64,000 nt of DNA from Terebella lapidaria. Lineage: Eukaryota; Annelida; Polychaeta; Terebellida; Terebellidae. A program made the translations under genes and the position numbers. The stretch lies in assembly GCA_949152475.1 (NCBI GenBank), contig OX424555.1, forward strand, positions 22,648,868 through 22,712,867, given 5' to 3'. Below the pieces are notes generated by a model. The model was not told where the DNA came from. It did no database searches and worked only from the letters and a program-made list of their open reading frames with translations. Position 1 is the first letter of the stretch. Each line of letters opens with the position of its first letter. Positions 47,101 to 57,414 of the stretch are shown here, one piece after another.

Positions 47101-47504
47101 TTGGGTACATTATGATAATATGATTTGGTTATGTTATAACATAGCTATCGAAAATTCCTCCTACATGTGCTCCAAATTAATTGACCACTATATTCTACTT
47201 CTACGGCCAGCCTGAGCGACGCGTCTGCTTGTAAGCCAAACTGTACTTTTTTTTAATCTGGTCACCTTTCATGTTTCAACCCGGGCTTTCAACTCAATCA
47301 TATTATGAAAAATAAATTATGTCATACTTTGAATTGTTCTTCTGGACTTAAACTAGAATGGAGCCTTTCCAAATTTTCTATTTGTCTGAGTTTCTTCCTG
47401 AGTTTTCGAATTCTAAGATCGATTTCTGTTTTCATATTGGGTTGTTGACAATCGACGAAATCCTCATTATCGCTCATTTTCTTTCCTTTCGCCAGGTAGC
47501 GCAT
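44018..47504 (-). CDS. WD40-repeat protein with N-terminal eIF2A/PYM-like basic helix and acidic linker (10 exons, 3' end unresolved)
   Basis: Ten exons joined at GT-AG borders give one frame of at least 578 residues. Residues 34-45 (KLRKKLRQIENL), then LSPEEQFK and LRAELQELL, match the pattern of the C-terminal helix of eIF2A and PYM. Residues 107-150 are almost entirely Asp/Glu. 160-230 are charged and disordered. From about 235 a WD40 propeller follows: HALLGHNDLV, LLTGSRDTTVRLWD (268-281), GGHTGTV, ISASSDCSIKLWD, LISASDGGKVELWD, RDHTASV, VYSSSADGEIRVY, and weaker blades to residue 578. The start is either M1 or M10 (MSDNEDF, with A at -3). WD40 proteins are scaffolds. A link to ribosomes or mRNA is inferred only from the N-terminal motif. 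The last donor (44017) implies at least one more exon. Confidence 0.93.
44393..44521 (-). CDS. WD40 protein, exon 9 (residues 480-522)
   Basis: Acceptor TTTGATTCAG|GTG. The exon encodes VAHKLSNHTTEFGATDSIQV and DLLLSSGYD. It ends ATCAATG|GTAAGG in phase 1. Confidence 0.88.
44602..44821 (-). CDS. WD40 protein, exon 8 (residues 407-479)
   Basis: Acceptor ATTGCCCCAG|GTT. The exon encodes VYSSSADGEIRVYQIRD, LHWRHIRSLSAANCLIYYG and NLKVVDWRE. It ends GAGAAG|GTCGGT in phase 1. Confidence 0.9.
45205..45293 (-). CDS. WD40 protein, exon 7 (residues 377-406)
   Basis: Acceptor TCTCTGACAG|ATG. The exon encodes DGGKVELWDLEAG and RDHTASVTGLT, completing the blade begun in exon 6. It ends CTCACT|GTGAGT in phase 0. 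Confidence 0.9.
45545..45637 (-). CDS. WD40 protein, exon 6 (residues 346-376)
   Basis: Acceptor TCTTGCCAG|GTG. The exon encodes GEMLKSMYAFSPVTKLAFTI and CLISAS. It ends TTCAG|GTGATT in phase 1. Confidence 0.88.
45745..45968 (-). CDS. WD40 protein, exon 5 (residues 271-345)
   Basis: Acceptor ATCTGCCAG|TCG. The exon encodes SRDTTVRLWDTVAG, GGHTGTVTAVV and SASSDCSIKLWDLAT, two clear WD blades. It ends ACAG|GTCAGC in phase 1. Confidence 0.93.
46094..46235 (-). CDS. WD40 protein, exon 4 (residues 224-270)
   Basis: Acceptor CCTTGTAG|GCTC. The exon encodes KKWCRSRWTVHALLGHNDLV, the entry into the propeller, and SSSWLLTG. It ends GGCAG|GTATGT in phase 2. Confidence 0.9.
46369..46496 (-). CDS. WD40 protein, exon 3 (residues 181-223)
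   Basis: Acceptor TTTGCAG|TTGTG. The exon is a polar, Lys/Ser-rich linker (KKHKQDNKPSASSTGSE) and ends AAAAG|GTACAC in phase 1. Length and phase connect exons 2 and 4 without a break. Confidence 0.85.
46639..47003 (-). CDS. WD40 protein, exon 2 (residues 60-180)
   Basis: Acceptor TGACAG|GTG. The exon starts VSKKSGLRAELQELL, continuing the basic-helix motif, then encodes the acidic linker. It ends GCCAG|GTTAGC in phase 2. Confidence 0.92.
47328..47504 (-). CDS. WD40 protein, exon 1 (residues 1-59)
   Basis: The exon encodes the start and the basic helix LRKKLRQIENL. It ends at AAA|GTATGA in phase 0. Two in-frame ATG codons lie 27 bp apart (47504 and 47477). Confidence 0.85.
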
Positions 47505-48426
47505 TTCTACCTCGATGATGACGTTATGCTAATCATAACATCATAATGGAGGCGTTTTTGCTTGAATCATAACGGGAGCGTTTGTTGCACCTGGCAAGCT
47601 CAGCATTGAACTTTCGAAACTTAACAATATGTGAAATAATCCCAGCAATACTTAGCAAATCTCACAATTTCTTTCTCAGTACTCAAACGCTATTGATTTG
47701 TACGTTACTACTCTGTTTCAAATATTGAATATTGAATACCGATATTTTTTTTTTATTAAAATGAATTGACTTCCAAGTAGAGCCACGTGTCGATTAGTAA
47801 CCTATCCCTGCATCTGTGACAATGTTTAATGAGGCGCCTTGACTTTAATACATCCATTTAGGAAGTTTTGCGCCATTGGGAGAGTTGCACCCGGTTTAGT
47901 TCAGCCCAATAACAGAGTTAAGTGTTAGTCCCTTCCTGAGGCGACAACGGTTTTCGCCTGACACCCTGTCACAGTGGGTCAGGACTTGTGAACTTATTTC
48001 AGAACAAAACATGTTTTGAATGCATGAAATACACACTGTGTATCATTTTCTTCCCTTCTCAGTTGTTTCCAATGATTCATGTCCCTCAATTTTAAGTTAA
48101 TTCCATACTTTGTCACTTGACAGCTGTTTGTTTACATTGTCATCAAGGTGCAGTTTTGTCATGCTACAAAGCTTTCACTCAAATTAGCCAATCAGGGAAC
48201 ATCATACAATCAGCTGATGATAGGTGTGATGTCATAATCCGGGAAATATCCCCTTTTGGGACTTTTGGCGCCAAATCTTAGATTGAAACATTTTAGCATG
48301 TGGTTGAATAGGGCTCTGCCCGTGAATAGTGCTACACCCGGTTATGTATTGCACCTCGAGGTTTTGCACTCGGGGATACATGGAAGTTTGCACCTGGCTG
48401 GTAAGATTTGCACCCGAGTATATAAT
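47505..48426. other. Upstream region of the WD40 gene with degenerate TTGCACCYGG array
   Basis: The promoter of the minus-strand gene should lie just above 47504, but no TATA box is evident. The word TTGCACC(C/T)GG or a one-off variant occurs near 47587 and 47886. It then occurs in a cluster at 48343-48418 (ATTGCACCTCG, TTTGCACTCGG, TTTGCACCTGG, TTTGCACCCGA) about every 22-25 bp. The cluster continues beyond the hAT-like element at 49283 (ATTGCACCAGG). Confidence 0.5.
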
Positions 48427-49272
48427 CAGGGGCGGATTAAACGACAGAGGGGCCTGGGGCTGGAAAATATGAATGGGCCTAAAGCTATCCGGTCTGGAGG
48501 TTCGGAGGGCGCCGTAAGCCCCCCCCCCCCCCCCCCCCCAGAAAAAAATGGCTTTTTTGCTTTGTGAGTTGAGCAGTTTGGCGTGTATCTGAGGAAGAAT
48601 TTATGCGACATTTGGACATTCCAATCGGATTCGAGTTTTGAACTTTTTTTTCCACTAAAGAGTGAAAGGACTGGAAAAGTGATTTGGCCTAGATCTATTA
48701 TTGTAAATCCGGTAGATTTCAAATTTTGTAAATTTATGGAGGATTCCGAATAATTATTAAAGTTGACCCCCTAAAAAATCAGTGATTTTTTTCAGAATAA
48801 AAAATCTAACATATTGTGGTATATGCAGTTGTTTATTATAAACAGTGAAACACAAATTTTTATTTCATGATCATACATATGTACTTTTTGGCCTTTTTGT
48901 GTGCAAGTCGGTTGATGGCATGTTTAGGCCTATCATGGAGGCCTATCATGGAGACCTTCTGTAGGCCTAAACCCATCTGTGTGAAAAGGAGACACACTAG
49001 TACCCGCAGAAAAATATAGGTCCCCAAGTTTTTAAATAAACCCACGGTTTCAATCTGCGGCCTACGATAGGCCTAGGAGTGAGAAAAGGGGACGAATAAG
49101 CACTCGCAAAAATAGGACCCAAGTTTTTAAAAAACTGTGCAGTTAAAAAAAAGGCCCCGTAGTTGGAACAAAACTGTGCATCGCTTTTGTGCGAATTGGG
49201 GCCTATTTTTTCTTGCTGGGCCTATGGGCCTGGGGCTGCAGCCCCAATAGCCCCTACGTTAATCTGGCCCTG
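48427..49272. mobile_element. hAT-like nonautonomous DNA transposon
   Basis: The termini are inverted repeats CAGGGGCGGATT at the left and AATCTGGCCCTG at the right, typical of hAT (CAGGG ends). They are flanked by near-identical 8-bp duplications, TATATAAT and TAAATAAT (one mismatch). The subterminal parts repeat GGGGCCTGGGGCTG and GGGCCTATGGGCCTGGGG. A 21-C run lies at 48519-48539. There is no transposase. It has inserted into the TTGCACC array. Confidence 0.8.
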
Positions 49273-52200
49273 TAAATAATATTGCACCAGGGTCAATGAA
49301 AACTGAATGGGGGTGGAATATGATGTCGGATTCAATTATTCAAGCTATTGGACACCTGACAAAATACATTCTGTCACATGTACAGTGACCCTGGACCTAC
49401 ACCCCATTCTTCGATCCGTGTCGGTCTTTATTTACTTTTATTTTTAGCTTTCATTATTACGGATTGTCTGTGTCTAGTTTGATGTTTGTACAGGTTATTA
49501 ATTTCGCCTGATTTATTGAGTAAGTCCTGACGACATAATCCACTTTGTGGTAATAGCTAGTTTTGTCTGCTACTTAGTGTCTGTTACGTTCAGCCAATTA
49601 CCACAAGCAAAGAACGACCCATGGCAAGTTATACTAAAACATTGCATGATGTAATGAAGAGTTGAGCACTTGAGTGAGAGTGACTGCACCGAGGACAATT
49701 TCTCATATAACTAATTGGATTACATGCATCGTCGTCGAGTGTAGCCAACAACATGACTGTTTCTTTATTGATGTAATAATTAATGGCAGTTCTGACAAGA
49801 GGCTAATTTTTATGGAGATGAGACAGAGTAACAAATAAAACACTGTACATGATAATTAAAGTCAAGAGCCGCCTCTGTTATTCGGGATACACGTCCAAAT
49901 AGAAACAACAAATCTGATTGACACAATGCTGGGGGCCACATATTACTGAGATCTAACCGTATTTATTCGTGACATTAATGTACGGGCACGACGTTCTGAT
50001 CGTGTAGTATAAAACTATCAGTCACTTTCCTAGTGAGTCTTTTCATGAAATTGCCGAATTCTGACCCCGATCTGGATTCTGTAATGCATAGCACTTTGTG
50101 CTCATTCTATGCCGTTCAATTGTGCGGACGCAGAAGTAAATATACACATTGATGACATGTGAATGGATATTTGGCGTGTCTGTCACCTCTGTGGCGTGGA
50201 TGACTACAAAGGCCCGGTGGTGGAGGAACAAACAGGCCAGGTAGTGGACTATCGATAACTGGTTTGTAACGGGACCACGAGACGGTCGTAGACGGGGGCC
50301 CGATGCTGAGTACTCGTCGGGTCCTTGGCTCGTCGGCGGGACAAGAAATCATTTCGATTACCAGATCGATTTGTACATGTACATGTGCGTGAAACCAGGC
50401 AACTATGGAGTTCTCGTTACTTGCGGTGGCTCATCCATGGATATAGATAGGCAAACACACACGGAATAATTCACGGGCCAAAAACGACATAGGAAACATT
50501 GGATACCAAGACAATGACATTATACTGTAAAGAGGTTTATCAATATGATAACAGTTATAATGACCGGGATTATGTCGTAACAGGTAGGCTTATGGTGTTT
50601 GTCCATGATTATTTATGATGAAGATCCTATATGGATAACTTCGTATTCTAGTCGAGGTATGTCTTATCTGTGTGTTAGCTTGAACAGTTAGCTTCCTGAT
50701 CGTGACAGTTGTCAATGAAGGTCTATGAGAAGAGAAGCCCATGGAGAACACGATTACATACAAAGCATACAATATCATACTATAAATTATGTTTCAACGT
50801 TAAAATTTCACCGTTGATTTCAGCGTTAATACAGGGAACAGAAAAGACCCAATAAACTTTTAAACATATACACCTGAATTTAGAAAAATGTATTCCCAAG
50901 TTCAATTGGACGTTGGAAGTGTAAATAGCCTAATGTATTTACACACATTTCAAGCCTAATTTTAAGCACACCCTTAGTCCAGAAACACATGCCATGTTGG
51001 TATGCAGGGGAAACGGAGACATAATTTTCGAAAATAGGGAGCGCAATTGGTTCGGCCAAGTAAACAGGTGTGGGATCTGGGGCCCGCCTGAGTAAGTCCC
51101 TAGAAGCCAACGACCTCTATATATGGTCTGTGGTGAATTCTGAGGCTCTCGGGACTTAAAAATGGGTTGCTATCAAGCAGACACTTTTTATATAGAACCA
51201 TGTACTTTCAATTCAACAATATGCAGAATGTTCATGAAAGTGAAAAACAACTAATATATGATGCTTTTTTATGTGATGCTTATGTGATGTTTTTTATTGC
51301 CATGTAATATACACTAGGCCTGTATTTTAGCATATATTTTTGCCTCCCAAAAAAGTATGCACAGTTATACTATAAAGTCACTCAGAAGCCATTATATGGA
51401 TAGGATGATTAGAGCTATTGACCAGAACATAAAGACTCCTGTTCGAAGTAATTGAACACGCGCAGTCGAGATTCTAAAATTTCCTCATGTTCGTGTCAAA
51501 AAGGGCTTAACTTTAACATGGAGCTCCAGCCGAAACGGCACGCGATTCTGTAGATAGGACACGGACAAGGACGTGGCTTTATCAGCGTGCGGGCCAGCGA
51601 CACGGGGACCCTAAGTGGTACCAGGTTACCTTCTAAAGTTCTCCGGGTTTCTATAGTCAGGTGGTCACTGCAAGTATCGACCAAGCAGCAATTCGGCACG
51701 TGTATTGTATATATTAAGCGACACGAACACACACATAGGTGACAGCTGATATAGAACAGTAAATATGCTGATCTTTTGATGTTACGTACTTAAGTTCATA
51801 CGGAAAACCGCTCGTAACAAATTGTACGACCAATGGTCCTATAGGTTATTGACTTGTCACCAAGCTTCAATTATTATAAATAGGCCTACATTTTTTGGTA
51901 ATAACTCATCAATAAGGTAATAAATGAATTAAACATGATATCTTCAATCATCGGAAATTAAAGTCAATAGTTTCAAATTTATTTGTTGTTGAAAAAATCC
52001 AGCTCAATAGAATGGCTCTGACATACACATGATACAATACCAATCATTTAATCATATGATTTGGTGGTCCAATGCACATTGTTTCACGTCAATGAACTTT
52101 TGGGCCTCAGATGTGTCCAACTCCTCTTGACTTCGTATTCAGGTTGATGCATTCAAATAAAGAGACAAACAGGAATAATTACGTTGTCAGGAATATTGGA

Positions 52201-52430
52201 AGGTGTTCGGCCTGGGGCATCAGGTATCAGAAGCCCAAGACTGTAATCTGGGGTTTTCCTGGCTCCAGACGAAATTATTCACTGTGTCAAATTTGCTGCA
52301 ATGGGTACATGTGACAAATTTGCAGACTACAGGCTGCAAACTTCTTTAGGCAGCTCGACTCCCAATGTATACATCTCACATTGAGAATGGGGTGAACGGT
52401 GAAGTGTTACACCTGTAATATAAACACGAC
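49273..52430. other. Intergenic region, no supported gene
   Basis: This is mostly AT-rich DNA. GC-richer patches at 50190-50345 and 51510-51700 give short frames without domains or splice structure. No RNA gene or transposon end is recognised. Confidence 0.4.
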
Positions 52431-52856
52431 CACGCCGGCGGTAAGCTAAAAACGTTTCATCCAGAAGAGAGCACGTGTTGTACATAAACTTTGGAGGGTA
52501 ATTGATTGGTTTGGACGTAATGTCATTGAAGCTATTTCTCATAGCATATAATTACAGTCTTCGGAATGCAAATGCCTTAATTACGCCTACTGTTCAAAAT
52601 TATCTCAAGCGCCACACTTAATGTGATCTCAATAGATCTACAGCCACGCCGGCGGTAAGCTAAAAATGTTTCATCGTGAAGAGAGCACGTGTTGTACATA
52701 AAATTTGGGGGTAATTGATTGGTTTGGACGTATGGTCATTAAAGCTATTTCTCATAGCATATAAATAACGGTTTTCGGAATGCAAATGCCTTAATTACGC
52801 CTACTGTTCAAAATTATCTCAAGCGCCACACTTAATGTGATCTCAATAGATCTACA
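52431..52856 (+). repeat. Recent tandem duplication, two 212-bp copies, upstream of the ankyrin gene
   Basis: Copy 1 (52431-52642) and copy 2 (52645-52856) both begin CACGCCGGCGGTAAGCTAAA and end GATCTCAATAGATCTACA. The 3' halves (from GGAATGCAAATGCCTTAATT) are identical. The 5' halves differ at a handful of positions and small indels. The duplication ends about 125 bp before the first coding exon of the ankyrin gene. The GGTAAGCTAA near each start equals the terminal word of the GCTTACC-subfamily tails. Confidence 0.92.
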
Positions 52857-52982
52857 AACTAGAGAAAATAATATCACAACCATGCAGTCATAAACGAGGT
52901 CATCGTTAAATGTCGTATTTCTTTTACACAAAATACACCTACATGTACTTCTTACACAGTTAGGAAGGCGGCTGCAGTTAGT

Positions 52983-53282
52983 ATGGACGATACCGGAATA
53001 TCTGGAGGGATTCCAGTCCAGGATGATGTCCAACATAAGAATGATCTCCAGGGAGGGGACGAGTCAGAGGTTGCTGCATACATGTATATGTCGACAGGCG
53101 ACGAAGCACACCCGGACCCCGGGACGGAGACGGCCGGGGAGCCCGAGGCGGACAGAACCCTGGAGATAGACGTGGCTGTCGTGTGGGACGGGGCGGAGGC
53201 CAAATCGGAGGCAAATAGTCGGGACATCCGGCAACACAGTACCCACGATGGCGACCCGGAGCTCACTGACGAGCACATCCAG
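52983..53282 (+). CDS. Ankyrin protein, exon 1 (residues 1-100)
   Basis: Starts MDDTGISGGIPVQDDVQ and ends DPELTDEHIQ at CCAG|GTAAAA, phase 0. GC-rich relative to its flanks. Short frames on the opposite strand are shadows of it. Confidence 0.85.
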
Positions 53283-54831
53283 GTAAAAGAGACTTGTACA
53301 TGTAAGTCCTGCACTTGTGCTCGGTAGCCCCCTAGTGAGACGTATTGTAAAGAGATGTAGGCCTATCCATGCCTATTATACTTGAAGGCGATGTTCTGTG
53401 CTGTACGGGAGGGAGAAATAGATGAATTGGACGACCTTCTGGATATGCCAGGGGCCCACATCAACATAGAATGGGTACGTCTGAGACTAGAATCGGGATC
53501 TGATTATGTTTTACTCATAACCATTTTAACACATGGGGGAATATCCGTATTTTTTATGGTTATGCAGTTTTCCGAGAATTTGTTGATGGCGGCGCTTAGG
53601 TCTGGCCAGGAAGAGATGGCAATCTTCTTGATCGACAACGGCGTCGATTACAACTACCTGGGCTCAGCCATTGTGAGTATGAACACACAGTATACAGTTT
53701 CCTAATCGGCTCCTACATGTACATGTAGTAACCCCGAGAGTTTTATTGTACCTCTAAAGTACGTGCCTTCATCATCTCTGTTAGGACGCGGTGAATAAAC
53801 GCTCACACGCCGTGGACTGGTATACGGTGAGCTGTCGACAGCTGGCCTACGACCGCGGTCTCTATGACGTCGTTGAGCTGATAGACGAGAAGAACCAGGA
53901 TCTGTGGCGACACGCCAAGAGACGGCCGAGGACCGTCCGCCTCAAGAAACCCCTCGAGGAGAAGCTCAGGGAGCGGGCAGAACTCCTAGCCACGGAAAAT
54001 GAGGAAGACATCGACGGGGAGCTGCTAGACAACATCATAGACTGCGACGATGTCGTCAACTCGCCAAACGAACAAGACAAAGGCGACCATATCGCCAGCG
54101 ACGTTGACGTTACAGAGGACTTGGAGCGACGATCGTCGGGCTATTCCAGTCTCTCTTCAGAGGACCCACAGGAACACTCGTTTTCGTGTGTCAACAAGAA
54201 GAAGTTGGTTGGTCTTCAGTATAGACACGGAGAGACCAAGTCCACCCTTTGTAAGCGGCAAATTAGCAGACATCACATAGCACAGAGAGGGCACCAACAG
54301 GTGCGCTACGCCCGGTGTACCTCAGCGTTTGGTAGCTATCGATCCGAGAGCAGACTATGGGCGATTCCTCAGCGCCCACGACACAGCATCCAGCCGAGTG
54401 TACACGAGGGGACGAGGACATTATCTCCTTGGAGAGATGACCCGCCGAGTCGCAAAATCAGAGCGAGAAGTGCTCCAGCCATCAACCATGGTCGAGTGAA
54501 CTGCGAGACACACTTCCGAACTGGTTCCCGCCTGTGTCAGAGCAGACCTACCACCAGTTTTCTGCCTGTGATCAGCCAGTCGACAGCCCTTCCTACAGGC
54601 CTTGGCATCCCGGTTAGCAGACCTCACACCAGGCCTGGCGGTGGAGAACTGATCAGCCCACGCCCTTCAACAGTGGCCAAAGACGGTATAGGCACCAGAA
54701 CTCAAAGAATTGTAGACCTGGACGCTGTCGGGAGGAATAGAGGACAGAATATGAAAGTTTCGAGTAAACCGTCACATTTCAAGTACTCTCCAGCAGGACT
54801 TGTCAGAACTGTATCAACCAAAGCCAGCTGA
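52983..54831 (+). CDS. Ankyrin-repeat protein with acidic N-terminus and long basic disordered tail (4 exons, 512 residues)
   Basis: Four exons (52983-53282, 53388-53474, 53568-53672, 53785-54831), all with GT-AG borders and all joined in phase 0, give 512 residues. The N-terminal 100 residues are acidic and disordered. Ankyrin-type helices follow: MFCAVREGEIDELDDLLD (102-119), LLMAALRSGQEEMAIFLIDN (134-153) and CRQLAYDRGLYDVVELID (about 178-195). A charged helix (KKPLEEKLRERAELLATENE) and a Ser-rich patch (RRSSGYSSLSSEDPQEHS) come next, then about 230 residues rich in Arg, Ser, Thr and Pro. The start ATG has A at -3 and G at +4. The repeats suggest protein binding. I cannot assign an orthologue. 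A 5' UTR exon may exist, since an acceptor-like TTCTTACACAG lies at 52950-52960. Confidence 0.9.
53388..53474 (+). CDS. Ankyrin protein, exon 2 (residues 101-129)
   Basis: Acceptor ATACTTGAAG|GCG, 29 codons, ending AACATAGAATGG|GTACGT. It covers most of one ankyrin repeat (AMFCAVREGEIDELDDLLD). Confidence 0.85.
53568..53672 (+). CDS. Ankyrin protein, exon 3 (residues 130-164)
   Basis: Acceptor GGTTATGCAG|TTT, 35 codons with SENLLMAALRSGQEEMAIFL, ending GCCATT|GTGAGT. Confidence 0.88.
53785..54831 (+). CDS. Ankyrin protein, exon 4 (residues 165-512, stop TGA)
   Basis: Acceptor CATCTCTGTTAG|GAC, then a 348-codon open frame far longer than chance allows. It holds the last ankyrin-like helices and the whole C-terminal tail, ending VRTVSTKAS. 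Confidence 0.93.
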   Translation, partial: DAVNKRSHAVDWYTVSCRQLAYDRGLYDVVELIDEKNQDLWRHAKRRPRTVRLKKPLEEKLRERAELLATENEEDIDGELLDNIIDCDDVVNSPNEQDKGDHIASDVDVTEDLERRSSGYSSLSSEDPQEHSFSCVNKKKLVGLQYRHGETKSTLCKRQISRHHIAQRGHQQVRYARCTSAFGSYRSESRLWAIPQRPRHSIQPSVHEGTRTLSPWRDDPPSRKIRARSAPAINHGRVNCETHFRTGSRLCQSRPTTSFLPVISQSTALPTGLGIPVSRPHTRPGGGELISPRPSTVAKDGIGTRTQRIVDLDAVGRNRGQNMKVSSKPSHFKYSPAGLVRTVSTKAS

Positions 54832-55976
54832 AGAATGTTACATGTACTCCGTTGCATTTACCCAGAAGTACTGTACGTAATGTGTAGAGGAGATCGTGTG
54901 CTGGGTCAGACAAAAGCTAAACTGGTGTTTCATATTTGTACTGCATTGGGTGCTTCAAATGATATACATTTAATCATGTATCAAACCATAAAAAAGAAAT
55001 ATAGCACCAAGAGTGTTGTAGCTTACCGATATTCTGTTGAGATTGCTCTTTCCTGAGAATTCACACGCGGAAATCGTTAAAATAGTTCTGAACACTGTCT
55101 TCATAAGATTGCAAGGTGATCTGAAATGTGGCCATGGCATCCATAATACATAAACTGATAAATATGTTCAAAATATGTTTCTTTTACAAACCTAAACCCA
55201 ATCCTGTAGAGTTCGAGGTCACAAAACGATCTTCCATACATGTACATGTATGCCTTTCCACCACACACTATGCAAAACTAAGCTCTATCTATGAGTGTTT
55301 TGCTGCAGAAACCAATCTATGCATTTCTTTACATTTACTTACCACTTGATGTGTTAAGTTCACCGACAGATCCACAACACAAGACCTACAATGTGTCATA
55401 ATACAACACTAAGCTCTACAAACCCTTTCCCCACATATGCCAATAAATTTCAACCTAAATAAATGTGACTTCGAGAATTGCCACCCAAGGTCATCTGAGA
55501 TCAGGTTCAAGGTTCCGAACGACCTACTATAAATGACATCCTATATCATGCTCATTTTGCAATCCTAAGTTTTACGTACAAGCGTTTTGGCTGTAGAGGT
55601 CAATTTACATGTACATTTTCTTTTTAGGTCAGACCTGACAATGACAACTAACACCTAGGACACCTGAAGTCAAGTTCAAGACCAGGAATATGCTACCTAC
55701 TATATATCTACAAAACTGCTTTGCAGAGTTTTCAGATAAAACGTGACCTTGAAATTTAACACTCGAATTCATACAAGGTATGCTCAAAATACATTCTTGA
55801 GCTTCACATGTATCTACAACAGTTTTGCCTGCAGAGGACAATTATTTATTCACACCAGCATTTATACAGCGCCAAATCGCAGAGCATCTGGGCGCTTCAC
55901 AACATGTAAGTGTTGTTCATGTCAATTAATGTCAGACAAGACCTTGAGGTAACCATTCAATGTTTTCTGAGATCAA
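54832..55976 (+). mobile_element. GCTTACC-subfamily element head and body, 3'-truncated
   Basis: At 55001-55027 the head AGCACC/AAG/AGTGTT plus GTAGCTTACCG matches 10740-10768. The body has loosely repeated about 200-bp segments with GAGGTCAC, CAAGGTCATCTGAGATCAGG, GTGACCTTGAAATTTAACAC, and ATTTTGCAATCCTAAGTTTT or similar. It stops at the LINE tail at 55977. 54832-55000 is the 3' flank of the ankyrin gene. No strong poly(A) signal is seen before an AATAAA at about 55442. Confidence 0.45.
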
Positions 55977-56020
<44 letters not shown>

Positions 56021-57410
56021 TTATTGCCTTCAAAAGAAGAGTACAGTAAAATACATGACATAAAAACATCGTCAGACAAATACATCACAACCATTAAAAT
56101 GGACACAACAGCATATTAAGCACATGACTGTCATATGGATCCGTGCTTAATAAGAGTTGACGGACACTGTCAGATAAGCCTTCTGGTTCGTCTGAACTAT
56201 ATTTTAACTTAATTTTCATTTTGCTTGCATATTTGTCATCAAACAGATATTTCAGGAACTGAATTTTATATTTTGAGTACACATTTTTGCTCTAGTAACC
56301 AATTAGGAGTGTGATTCACATTAGTATGTAATACGTGGTCATAAAACAATCGTGCCTTTGAATTATTGGACATAATCGATTTTATAATTTGTAGACAGCT
56401 GAGATCGATGGATTTTTCAATTTTGGTGATTTCGCTTGGAGTTTTTCAATCTGACACACTTGATTTTTACTAATATCGATACAATACAGGCCATATGTTA
56501 GCACTGGACGAATAGCTGCATTCCAAACATATGCTACAGTATCCGCGTCTAGACTATGATTACCAAGACCTGCACCTTGAAGGCTGTAGAATGCACGACG
56601 ACCAGCGTTTAATCGATCATCTATATGGGCAGTAGTATTGGACGAAGATAATTTGACACCAAGATAATTGACAGTATCATTTTCCTGCAAGGTAACACCA
56701 TTCAGGTTCCATTTTGGTTGAGGAAACAGGGGACATTTACCAAAGATTGTACATTTTGTTTTACCAGGGTTGAATGCGAGACCATGTTCCATAATACATA
56801 TGTCAGAAATATCAATCAATTTCTGGAGACCTGTGGCTGTGAGACTACAAAGTAAAATATCATCAGCATACATGTAACAGAAAACACTATATGTCGATTC
56901 TCCTATGGTTACACCATTTCAATCGAATCCTGGTAGAACAAATTAAACACGAATGGGGAAAAGAGTCCACCCTGCCTAGTACCTTTATGAATGTTTATTG
57001 TGTTAGACAACAAGTTTCCCCACTTTAGTTGAACACAAATTGAACTATACCAAGAGACTATAACTGCCCGGAGGTGATCTGGAATAACATCCAATGCTTT
57101 GACAAAAAGGATTTCATGCGGTACTGCGTCAAACCTTGAGCATCCAGTGAACATGTGAATACTGGGGAGCCCCTACGGACACAGTGGGAAATAACACCAT
57201 TGGCTAACGAGGCTGCCATGTTGGTGCCCCTACCCGGCACAAATCCGAATTGAGCATCACTAAAATCATGTTGACCAGAGACATCTAAGTTCCAAGATCT
57301 TTGACAACACGGATGACAAAGTTATTGGCCGATAGTTATTAGGAGCTGAGGGGTCCAACGTGGGTTCCTTCAACAGGGGTACTAGTATGCCTTTGGTAAA
57401 TATGTGAGGT
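55977..57410 (-). pseudogene. Decayed LINE with reverse-transcriptase fragments and (TTA)n tail
   Basis: Read on the minus strand the order is as follows. 57395-57280: KGILVPLLKEPTLDP, then NYRPITLSSVLSKI. 57240-56910: FGFVPGRGTNMAASLANGV, FDAVPHEILF, IHKGTRQGG and LFSPFVFNLF. 56873-56382: the YADD catalytic box, LAFNPGKTKC, VNYLGVKLSS, RRAFYSLQGAGLG, WNAAIRPVLTYG. 56282-56094: the C-terminal box GLSDSVRQLLLSTDP. At least three frame breaks make it non-functional. The 3' end is AATAAA followed by (TTA)n at 55978-56020, the simple-repeat tail of CR1/L2-like elements. The 5' part is cut off at the TIR element starting at 57415. Confidence 0.9.
55978..56020 (+). repeat. (TAA)14 simple-repeat tail of the LINE
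   Basis: Fourteen TAA trinucleotides on the plus strand. They directly abut the AATAAA-ending 3' UTR of the minus-strand LINE. Confidence 0.95.
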
Positions 57411-57414
57411 TAAA

